A stretch of 24,532 nucleotides of DNA, from NCBI GenBank assembly GCA_964486655.1, contig CAZAON010000046.1, forward strand, positions 1 through 24,532, written 5' to 3'. Below, piece by piece: positions 1 through 6,815 of this stretch. The stretch is from JADKIH01 sp964486655. Its GTDB lineage: Bacteria > Bacteroidota > Bacteroidia > AKYH767-A > 2013-40CM-41-45. The stretch's first letter is position 1, and each line of letters starts with the position of its first letter. Under the pieces are notes generated by a model. It saw only the letters and a program-made list of their open reading frames with translations, made no database searches and had not been told where the DNA came from. The translations under genes were made by a program, and so were the position numbers.

Positions 1-1
1 T

Positions 2-197
2 CTAATCCCCCAATCCCAGTACACAACCCCCCAATCCCAGTAACCAATCCAATCCCATAATCCCCTAATCCCCCAATCACAGTACACAACCCCCCAATCC
101 CAGTAACCAATCCAATCCCATAATCCCCTAATCCCCCAATCCCAGTAACAAATCCAATCCCATAATCTCATAATCCCATAATCCCAGTAAAAATCAC
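2..197. repeat. Heptad-based tandem repeat (63-bp higher-order unit)
   Basis: The unit starting CTAATCC recurs at 2, 65 and 128, a period of exactly 63 bp, which is nine 7-bp words such as CTAATCC, CCCAATC, CCAGTAA and TAATCCC. The first two copies are nearly identical. The third lacks exactly 21 bp (three words) and then decays through further CCCATAAT-like words to about 197, right against the GTG start at 199. The array may continue left of the window. The minus strand is rich in G-runs: opposite 117-143 there are four runs of three to five G separated by 3-5 nt, a canonical G-quadruplex pattern. No spacers or coding potential are seen. Function is unknown; heptameric intergenic repeats are known from cyanobacteria, and a comparable role here is only inference. 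Confidence 0.9.
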
Positions 198-198
198 A

Positions 199-774
199 GT
201 GAACTACCTAGCCCACCTACACCTCTCCGGCCCCAACCAGGACATTCTAATCGGCAACTTCATAGCCGATTTTGTGAAGGGTAAAGCCAAGGAAGATTAT
301 CCGGAAGGAATCAGGAAGGGCATAGAATTACACAGGGCAATAGATGATTTTACAGATCATCACCCCGTCACTTCAATGAGCAAACAGCGGCTTTATCCAA
401 CCCAGGGTAAATATTCACCCGTCGTTGTTGACATGTTTTACGATCACTTTCTGGCGAAAAATTTTGAGGCATATTCCGAGGTTTCTCTGTCCGACTTTGC
501 ATCCAATGTTTACAGAATCATGCAGGATAATATTATGCTGTTGCCCGAAGGAGTCAGGCAATTCCTGCCATATATGATCGAAAGAAACTGGCTGGTAAAC
601 TACGCTTCTATAGAAGGAATTTCCCGCACTTTGAAAGGAATGAGTAAAAGAGTTGCTTTCAGTAACCAAATGCATACGGCTGAGAATGACCTTATTCAAG
701 GGTATAATGACTTTGAAAATGAGTTCAGCGTTTTTTTTCCGGAGTTGATTACCTTTGCGAACGCAAAACGATAG
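199..774 (+). CDS. acpH: ACP phosphodiesterase-family protein (AcpH/DUF479)
   Basis: The 191-residue protein matches the AcpH family in length (E. coli AcpH is about 193) and in its opening MNYLAHLHLSG. AcpH removes the 4'-phosphopantetheine arm from holo-acyl carrier protein in the cytoplasm. Visible family features are the IGNFIADFVKG segment (about 18-28), the H45-R-A-I-D49-D50-x-x-D53-H54 cluster and VVDMFYDHFLA (75-86, with D78, D82 and H83), which fit a metal-dependent all-helical hydrolase. The start is GTG and sits inside the last degenerate word of the upstream tandem repeat; homology to the family N-terminus supports it. No clear ribosome binding site is seen. The next gene begins 2 nt after the stop, so the two are co-transcribed. 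Family assignment is firm, but the exact substrate in this phylum is not shown. Confidence 0.85.
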   Translation: MNYLAHLHLSGPNQDILIGNFIADFVKGKAKEDYPEGIRKGIELHRAIDDFTDHHPVTSMSKQRLYPTQGKYSPVVVDMFYDHFLAKNFEAYSEVSLSDFASNVYRIMQDNIMLLPEGVRQFLPYMIERNWLVNYASIEGISRTLKGMSKRVAFSNQMHTAENDLIQGYNDFENEFSVFFPELITFANAKR

Positions 775-776
775 AA

Positions 777-1034
777 ATGCAGCTGTACCTGAAAATCAAG
801 CCCAATCAGCATTTCAACGGGGTTGAACTTATTGAAGGTCAGTGGATCGTCAGAGTTAAAGCACCGGCGATAGAAGGAAAAGCAAATGAAGGATTAATTG
901 AATATCTCAGTGAAATACTGAAGATTCCGAAATCCAAAATCACTTTATTAAAAGGTGCAACCAGCAAGATCAAATGCCTTGAAATTGATGCCCCTGAAAG
1001 TGATGTGCTTGTTAGACTTGCCAGTGCCCAATAA
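777..1034 (+). CDS. yggU: DUF167/YggU family protein
   Basis: This 85-residue protein is a compact member of the YggU/UPF0235 (DUF167) family. The signature is the central IVRVKAPAIEGKANEGLIEYL segment (about 28-48), where family members have the conserved V-x-APP-x-x-G-x-AN pattern, followed by I-L-x-I-P-x-S-x-I-x-L-L-K-G-x-x-S-x-x-K (about 48-66). The fold is a small alpha/beta domain; its molecular role is unknown. It follows the AcpH-like gene by 2 nt, so it is probably translationally coupled. One family-typical residue differs: the second Pro of APP is replaced (APAIEGKAN). The next gene is 108 bp away and may have its own promoter, though I could not find a convincing one. Confidence 0.85.
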   Translation: MQLYLKIKPNQHFNGVELIEGQWIVRVKAPAIEGKANEGLIEYLSEILKIPKSKITLLKGATSKIKCLEIDAPESDVLVRLASAQ

Positions 1035-1142
1035 GTCTGCACACTCTTTTGTGAATAACTAACAACTTTTAAACCCGCAGGAAGTACTGTCAGGAGTAAA
1101 TTTAACGCCGCTCTTAACCTGAAACCCGCAACCGAAACCGCA

Positions 1143-3005
1143 ATGGCAGAAAAGACAAAACCCTCACACGGTTATACAGAAGACAGCATACGTTCGCTCG
1201 ACTGGAAGGAACATATTCGTACAAGACCCGGAATGTATATCGGAAAACTTGGCGATGGTGCATCCAAAGATGATGGTATTTATGTTTTATTAAAGGAAGT
1301 AATCGATAATTCCATTGACGAGTATGTGATGGGTTATGGCAAAACCATTACTGTACAGATCAATGATAAAAATGTAGTCGTTCGTGACTTTGGCCGTGGT
1401 ATTCCGCTCGGTAAAGTAATCGAATGTGTTTCTAAAATAAACACCGGCGGTAAATACGACAGTAAGGCATTTCAGAAAAGTGTCGGACTGAACGGAGTAG
1501 GTACTAAAGCGGTTAATGCTCTTTCTTCCGCTTTTCGAGTTCAGTCTTTCCGCGATGGTCGCACCAAGTCGGCCGAATTTGTTCGCGGTGAATTAGTCAA
1601 AGATGAAAAGGAGAAAAATTCGGACGAAAAGAACGGAACCACAATTTCATTTACACCCGATCCGTCTATTTTCACAAACTTTCGCTTCAATCCGGATTAC
1701 GTGAATAACATGTTGTGGAATTATGTTTTTCTCAACCGCGGACTAACACTTGAATATAACGATCAGAAATTTTATTCGGAGAATGGATTAAAGGACCTGT
1801 TAGAGAAAAATCTCAGTGATGAAATTCTCTATCCGATCATTCATCTCGAAGGTGACGATATTGAAATCGCATTCACTCATACTACTTCTTACGGTGAAGA
1901 ATATTATTCATTCGTAAACGGACAGCATACCACTCAGGGAGGAACGCATCAGGCGGCATTTCGCGAAGCAATTGTGAAAACCGTTCGTGAATTTTATAAA
2001 AAAGATTTTGATGCGAATGATGTAAGATCTTCGATCGAATCAGCCATAAGCGTACGTGTACAGGAACCGGTATTCGAATCGCAGACTAAAACAAAGCTCG
2101 GTTCGCTTACACGTGAGCCGAATGGCGTTGCAATACGTTCCTGGATCATTGACTTCGTTAAAACCGAACTTGATAATTACCTGCACAAGCATGCCGATGT
2201 AGCAAAGGCTATTGAGGCAAAGATTTTGCAGAGTGAACGTGAGCGAAAAGAAATTGCCGGAATCAAAAAGCTGGCGAATGAGAGAGCGCGAAAGGCAAAC
2301 CTGCATAATAAAAAATTGCGTGACTGCCGGGTACATTTTGATTCAAAGCATATCGATCGCCTTAACTCAACCCTTTTTATAACAGAGGGGGACTCAGCGA
2401 GCGGATCAATCACCAAAGCAAGAGACATTACCACGCAAGCGGTGTTTAGCCTCAAGGGAAAGCCGCTGAACTGCTACAGCATGACTAAAAAAGTCGTGTA
2501 TGAAAACGAAGAGTTCAATCTTTTGCAGAATGCATTGAATATTGAAGATGGTCTGGAGGGTTTGCGTTATAACAGGATTGTAATAGCAACCGATGCCGAC
2601 GTCGACGGAATGCACATCAGGCTTTTGATCATGACATTCTTCCTTCAGTTTTTCCCGGAACTCGTGAAGAGCGGTCACGTCTACATTTTACAGACACCGT
2701 TATTCCGCGTCCGTAATAAAAAAGAAACCATCTATTGTTATAGTGAGCAGGAGAGGGCAAATGCAGTTCATAAGCTCGGACCAAAGCCTGAGATCACACG
2801 ATTCAAGGGACTCGGTGAAATATCACCTGATGAGTTTTCACACTTCATCGGAAAAAGTATCAGGTTGGATCCGGTTACGTTAAGTCAGGAAGAGACTATT
2901 CACAAGCTCCTTGATTATTATATGGGAAAGAATTCACCGGAAAGACAGGAGTTTATAATTCGTAACCTGAAAATAGAAAAAGACGCTGTTCCGCAGGCTG
3001 TCTGA
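1143..3005 (+). CDS. parE: DNA topoisomerase IV subunit B (ParE)
   Basis: This is the ATPase subunit of topoisomerase IV, which decatenates daughter chromosomes with ParC. The GHKL ATP-binding motifs are all present: KEVIDNSIDE (51-60, with E52 and N56), RDFGRGIPLG (81-90) and GLNGVGTKAVNALS (115-128). A transducer domain follows, then the Toprim domain with LFITEGDSASGS (E415), IATDADVDGMH (D484, D486, D488) and FKGLGE (554-559). At 620 residues it lacks the long insertion of some GyrB proteins. Topoisomerase IV rather than gyrase is favoured by the length and by parC lying 36 bp downstream on the same strand. The ATG start gives the expected N-terminus. The 108-bp leader contains the word AAACCCGCA twice, without clear promoter boxes. 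Confidence 0.96.
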   Translation: MAEKTKPSHGYTEDSIRSLDWKEHIRTRPGMYIGKLGDGASKDDGIYVLLKEVIDNSIDEYVMGYGKTITVQINDKNVVVRDFGRGIPLGKVIECVSKINTGGKYDSKAFQKSVGLNGVGTKAVNALSSAFRVQSFRDGRTKSAEFVRGELVKDEKEKNSDEKNGTTISFTPDPSIFTNFRFNPDYVNNMLWNYVFLNRGLTLEYNDQKFYSENGLKDLLEKNLSDEILYPIIHLEGDDIEIAFTHTTSYGEEYYSFVNGQHTTQGGTHQAAFREAIVKTVREFYKKDFDANDVRSSIESAISVRVQEPVFESQTKTKLGSLTREPNGVAIRSWIIDFVKTELDNYLHKHADVAKAIEAKILQSERERKEIAGIKKLANERARKANLHNKKLRDCRVHFDSKHIDRLNSTLFITEGDSASGSITKARDITTQAVFSLKGKPLNCYSMTKKVVYENEEFNLLQNALNIEDGLEGLRYNRIVIATDADVDGMHIRLLIMTFFLQFFPELVKSGHVYILQTPLFRVRNKKETIYCYSEQERANAVHKLGPKPEITRFKGLGEISPDEFSHFIGKSIRLDPVTLSQEETIHKLLDYYMGKNSPERQEFIIRNLKIEKDAVPQAV

Positions 3006-3041
3006 AAAATTTTACCATTAAAGAATTTCAATTAAAGACTG

Positions 3042-5321
3042 ATGTCTAAGAAAAAAGAAACAGAACCAACACCGGAACCATTGAGAATACGGACAAACTC
3101 CGTTCATATCAATGGTATGTATGAAAACTGGTTTTTGGATTATGCCTCGTATGTTATTTTAGAAAGAGCGGTTCCGCATATAAACGACGGACTAAAACCC
3201 GTACAGCGCCGTATCCTGCATTCGATGTGGGAAAAAGAAGACGGTCGCTATAATAAGGTTGCGAATATCATTGGTCACAGTATGCAGTACCATCCTCATG
3301 GTGACGCTTCGATTGGTGATGCAATGGTACAACTCGGTCAGAAAGATCTGCTGATCGACATGCAGGGAAACTGGGGAAATATTTTTACCGGAGACAGTGC
3401 GGCAGCGGCGCGATATATTGAAGCGCGTCTTTCGAAATTTGCCCTCGATGTGGTCTTCAATGAGAAGACAACAGAATGGCAATTGAGCTATGACGGCAGA
3501 AACCGTGAGCCTGTTACATTACCGGTAAAATTCCCGCTGTTGCTTGCTCAGGGAGTGGAAGGTATAGCCGTTGGTCTCGCCTGCAAAATTCTTCCTCACA
3601 ACTTTGTTGAGTTAATTGAAGCATCAATAGATTCCCTGAGAGGCAAGAAAGTAAACCTGATGCCTGATTTCCCTACAGGTGGTATTGCGGATTTTAGTAA
3701 GTACAACGAAGGACTCAGAGGCGGACGTATCCGCATTCGTGCAAAAATTGAAAAACGTGACCGAAAGACACTCGTGATTAGCGAGATTCCTTTCGGTACG
3801 ACAACGACTTCACTCATTGATACGATTCTTGCCGCGAATGACAAAGGCAAAATTAAGATCAAGAAGGTTGAAGATAATACGGCGAACATTGTGGAGATCA
3901 TGATTCATCTGCACAGTGATTCATATGAAGACATTGATAAGACGATTGATGCGCTTTACGCATTTACTGATTGCGAAGTGTCTATTTCTCCGAATGCCTG
4001 CGTAATTGTCGAGGACAAGCCACGCTTCATGTCGGTCAATGAAATTTTAAAATACAATGCGGAGTATACTCTTCAGCTTCTGAAGAGAGAATTGGAAATT
4101 CGAAAAGCGGAACTGGAAGAGGAATGGCATTTCAGTTCCCTCATAAAGATTTTCATCGAGAAGAAAATATACCGTAACATCGAGGAATGTACGACATGGG
4201 AAAGTGTAATTGATACGATCGATGCCGGATTAAAACCATACAAGAAGAAATTCAAGCGCGAAATTACCCGCGACGATATCGTTTCGCTTACTGAAATTAA
4301 GATCAAGCGAATTTCCAAGTACGATGTTAAGGAGCAGGATGAAAAATTACGTTCACTCGAAGAACAACTGAAGGAAGTTGAACATAATCTTGCCAATATA
4401 AAGCAGTATACCATTACCTGGTTTAAAGATCTGCTTAAGAAATACGGAAAAGGCCGTGAAAGAAAGACAAAGATTTCTTCATTCGAACAGGTTGTAGCCT
4501 CTGAAGTTATCATCAACAATCAGAAACTGTATGTAAACCGCGAAGATGGTTTTGCCGGATTCTCTTTGAAGAAAGATGAATTCGTAAGCGAATGTTCTGA
4601 TCTCGATGAAATCGTTGTATTCCGCGGCGACGGAACAATGATTGTAACGAAAGTGGATGAGAAGAAATATGTCGGCAAAGATGTCAGACATATTGCAGTC
4701 TTCCGCAAATCGGAGCCGGAACCGGTTTATAACATGATTTATCAGGACGGCAGGGGAGGAAATATAATGGTGAAACGATTCACAGTGGGCGGAACGACGC
4801 GTGATAAGGAATATGTTTTAACTAAAGGAAAAGAAGGATCAAAAGTTCTTTGGTTCTCTATCGATAATCCCGACCTGGCCGAAAGCGTAAAAGTGATTTT
4901 ACGTCCGAAACCGAAATTGAGAAATACCCAACTCGATGTGGACTTCAAACAGGTTGAAGTAAAAGGCAGGAGCACGATCGGAAATATTCTGACCAAGAAT
5001 GCCGTTCAAAAAGTTGTTCGGAATGAAAATGCGAAGCCACCTGTAAAGGCAGTCCAAACCGAGATTCCTGTACCACAGTCAGCCGTTGCTGAAGTAAAAG
5101 CAGTAAAGAAACCTTTGCCTGCACCTGTTCCAACCAAAAAAGCTGAAGGGAAACAACCGCAAAAAAAAGTAACACCACTCCGCGAAGAAAAACCGGTAAC
5201 CGTAGAGTGGGACTTCAAAGGAAAAACCGAAAAGGTTAAAACAGACCGGGACAGGATACTGACAGAATTGGAAAAAAAGACAGCGGCAAAGAAATCGCAG
5301 ACAAAACTTGATTTGGAGTAA
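3042..5321 (+). CDS. parC: DNA topoisomerase IV subunit A (ParC)
   Basis: This is the DNA-cleaving subunit, partner of the upstream ParE. The winged-helix and tower core is clear: LKPVQRRILHSMWE (51-64), YHPHGDASIGDAMVQLGQ (83-100) and AAARYIEARLSKFA, where Y125 is the catalytic tyrosine that links to DNA. The quinolone-contact positions corresponding to E. coli ParC S80 and E84 are A89 and D93. A helical tower with long charged helices (about 335-490) is followed by a reduced C-terminal domain in which blade-like strands can be seen (about 490-655). The last roughly 100 residues are a Lys/Pro/Ala-rich, probably disordered tail ending SQTKLDLE. At 759 residues it is shorter than GyrA proteins with a full six-blade pinwheel. 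A strong terminator follows. Confidence 0.95.
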   Translation: MSKKKETEPTPEPLRIRTNSVHINGMYENWFLDYASYVILERAVPHINDGLKPVQRRILHSMWEKEDGRYNKVANIIGHSMQYHPHGDASIGDAMVQLGQKDLLIDMQGNWGNIFTGDSAAAARYIEARLSKFALDVVFNEKTTEWQLSYDGRNREPVTLPVKFPLLLAQGVEGIAVGLACKILPHNFVELIEASIDSLRGKKVNLMPDFPTGGIADFSKYNEGLRGGRIRIRAKIEKRDRKTLVISEIPFGTTTTSLIDTILAANDKGKIKIKKVEDNTANIVEIMIHLHSDSYEDIDKTIDALYAFTDCEVSISPNACVIVEDKPRFMSVNEILKYNAEYTLQLLKRELEIRKAELEEEWHFSSLIKIFIEKKIYRNIEECTTWESVIDTIDAGLKPYKKKFKREITRDDIVSLTEIKIKRISKYDVKEQDEKLRSLEEQLKEVEHNLANIKQYTITWFKDLLKKYGKGRERKTKISSFEQVVASEVIINNQKLYVNREDGFAGFSLKKDEFVSECSDLDEIVVFRGDGTMIVTKVDEKKYVGKDVRHIAVFRKSEPEPVYNMIYQDGRGGNIMVKRFTVGGTTRDKEYVLTKGKEGSKVLWFSIDNPDLAESVKVILRPKPKLRNTQLDVDFKQVEVKGRSTIGNILTKNAVQKVVRNENAKPPVKAVQTEIPVPQSAVAEVKAVKKPLPAPVPTKKAEGKQPQKKVTPLREEKPVTVEWDFKGKTEKVKTDRDRILTELEKKTAAKKSQTKLDLE

Positions 5322-5351
5322 TTCTTAGTCTTAAATCCTGGTTTTACCGCC

Positions 5352-5391
5352 GGAATAGTCATGAGATTTTCATGAGTTATTCCCGTTTTTT
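5352..5391 (+). terminator. Intrinsic terminator of the parE-parC operon
   Basis: It lies 30 bp after the parC stop. The left arm GGAATA (5352-5357) pairs with TATTCC (5378-5383), and the inner arms TCATGA (5359-5364) and TCATGA (5370-5375) pair around a 5-nt loop. Small bulges (1 nt left, 2 nt right) separate the two stems. The hairpin is followed after CCG by six T residues at 5386-5391, which fits a Rho-independent terminator on the plus strand. Confidence 0.8.
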
Positions 5392-5503
5392 CAAATATTT
5401 TTGCGATATTAACGTATTATTTTATACCATAATTTCTGTGTTTGCTTGAACATGTTAGTAGAGGTTCGCTAAGAATTACTCAAGAGATTTTTTCATTACA
5501 AAA

Positions 5504-5552
5504 ATCTCAAATCTAATATCTCAAGACTAATTTCTCTAGACTCAAGACTAAA
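5504..5552. repeat. Seven tandem heptamers ending at a start codon
   Basis: Seven consecutive 7-bp words fill this segment: ATCTCAA, ATCTAAT, ATCTCAA, GACTAAT, TTCTCTA, GACTCAA, GACTAAA. All share a core of CT at positions 3-4, and the last word ends on the base before the ATG at 5553. The sequence differs from the C-rich array at 2-197 but has the same unit length and the same position relative to a gene. It would form most of the 5' untranslated region close to the ribosome. It contains no Shine-Dalgarno sequence. Role unknown. Confidence 0.75.
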
Positions 5553-6809
5553 ATGAAAAAGCTCCTTCTCCTTTCTCTCTTCCTCGCCGCTTTTTCAGTT
5601 CGTGGCGCATATATTCTCATACCCATGGATGAGAGTCAGAAAAATCATCTGAAGGCTTATGGTATCGCCTATTACGCCCTTGAAAAGAACGTCGATGTCA
5701 AGTGGCTGTTAAATTACAGGGGCGGCAGTTTCCTTCTTTCCGAAATTCCGGCCCTTGAAAAGGAATGTGCTATTCGAGGTGTCTCCATGCAAATCATTGC
5801 CGATGCTCAGGCAGGTGCCATCATCACCGAGATATTGAATCCGGAAGCTAACATGGATGTCATGAAACTTGAAAAGGCTCCGAAGATTGCAGTGTATTCA
5901 CCTAAGAACAAGAGACCCTGGGACGATGCGGTGACTATGGCATTAACCTATGCCGAAATACCATACGACGTTGTATATGACGAAGAAGTTATGCAGGGCA
6001 AATTACCATTGTACGACTGGCTTCACCTGCATCATGAGGATTTTACAGGTCAGTACGGGCGATTCTGGAATGCGTATCGTAATGCCGACTGGTACAGGGA
6101 AGATGTGAGATTACAGGAAGCGACGGCGGCTAAACTCGGATTTACAAAAGTGTCTCTTATGAAACTCGCTGTTGCACAAAAGATCAGGGACTTTACGGCG
6201 GGGGGCGGATTTTTATTCGCCATGTGTTCGGCAACTGACAGCTATGATATTGCATTAGCGGCTGAGGGTGTGGATATCTGCGAATCAATGTTTGATAAAG
6301 ATCCGGCCGATCCTAAAATGAACAGTAAGATCGATTACAGTAAATGTTTCGCATTTCAGAATTTTAAACTGAGCATGGATCCTTCGGAATACGAGTTCAG
6401 TGAGATTGATAATGAACCACCAACCAGAAGAGTTACACGCACCGAGGATTTCTTTACGCTATTTGAATTTTCAGCAAAGTGGGATCAAGTGCCGACTATG
6501 TTATGTCAGAATCATGAGCAGGTTATTAAAGGTTTTATGGGTCAGACTACCGGTTTCAAGAAAAAATTCTTAAAACCCGATGTATTGGTAATGGGCGAAA
6601 CCAAATCAGAAAACGAAGCACGTTACATTCACGGCTCTTACGGAAAAGGTACATGGACATTTTACAGCGGACACGATCCCGAAGATTATCAGCACCAGGT
6701 TGGCGATCCGCAAACAGACCTTGCATTGCATCCGAATTCCCCGGGCTACAGACTTATTCTGAATAATGTGTTATTCCCGGCTGCGAAAAAGAAAAAGCAA
6801 AAAACGTAA
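5553..6809 (+). CDS. Exported conserved Bacteroidota protein, GATase1/ThuA-like fold suspected
   Basis: The 418-residue protein has a signal peptide (MKK, hydrophobic 4-15, cleavage near 18-19) without a lipobox. From memory, close relatives are widespread in Bacteroidota and are often labelled 'asparagine synthetase B' in databases. I see neither an N-terminal catalytic Cys nor an SGGxDS PP-loop, so that label is not supported. Visible landmarks are APKIAVYSPKNKRPWDDAVTM (109-129), YDWLHLHHEDFTGQYG (154-169), GGGFLFAMCSATDSYD (217-232, with C225) and GSYGKGTWTFYSGHDPEDYQ (361-380, with H374). A Gly-rich strand leading to a Cys, and a late GKG-x5-Y-x-GH segment, resemble class I glutamine-amidotransferase/ThuA-like folds; this is inference. 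It ends with a basic AKKKKQKT tail and converges on the porin gene 6 bp away. Substrate unknown. Confidence 0.8.
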   Translation: MKKLLLLSLFLAAFSVRGAYILIPMDESQKNHLKAYGIAYYALEKNVDVKWLLNYRGGSFLLSEIPALEKECAIRGVSMQIIADAQAGAIITEILNPEANMDVMKLEKAPKIAVYSPKNKRPWDDAVTMALTYAEIPYDVVYDEEVMQGKLPLYDWLHLHHEDFTGQYGRFWNAYRNADWYREDVRLQEATAAKLGFTKVSLMKLAVAQKIRDFTAGGGFLFAMCSATDSYDIALAAEGVDICESMFDKDPADPKMNSKIDYSKCFAFQNFKLSMDPSEYEFSEIDNEPPTRRVTRTEDFFTLFEFSAKWDQVPTMLCQNHEQVIKGFMGQTTGFKKKFLKPDVLVMGETKSENEARYIHGSYGKGTWTFYSGHDPEDYQHQVGDPQTDLALHPNSPGYRLILNNVLFPAAKKKKQKT

Positions 6810-6815
6810 GAACAT

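Noticed and set aside
1..197. CRISPR array or telomere-like repeat
   Set aside because: Units are directly joined with no unique spacers, and the C-rich words vary and sit next to a gene; a bacterial telomere has no support.
4073..4519. 148-residue reading frame antisense to parC, and a similar 118-residue one at 5006-5362
   Set aside because: Compositionally biased (Ser/Phe-rich) mirror translations of a well-conserved gene, with no recognisable domain or start signal.
5396..5403. TATTTTTG as a -7 promoter box for the gene at 5553
   Set aside because: It overlaps the tail of the parC terminator and has no TTTG at 19-21 bp upstream; it would also leave a leader of about 150 nt.
5553..6809. 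Asparagine synthetase B, linked with the asparaginase at 14117
   Set aside because: No glutaminase Cys at position 2, no PP-loop SGGxDS, and a signal peptide is present; a shared asparagine pathway is therefore not supported.
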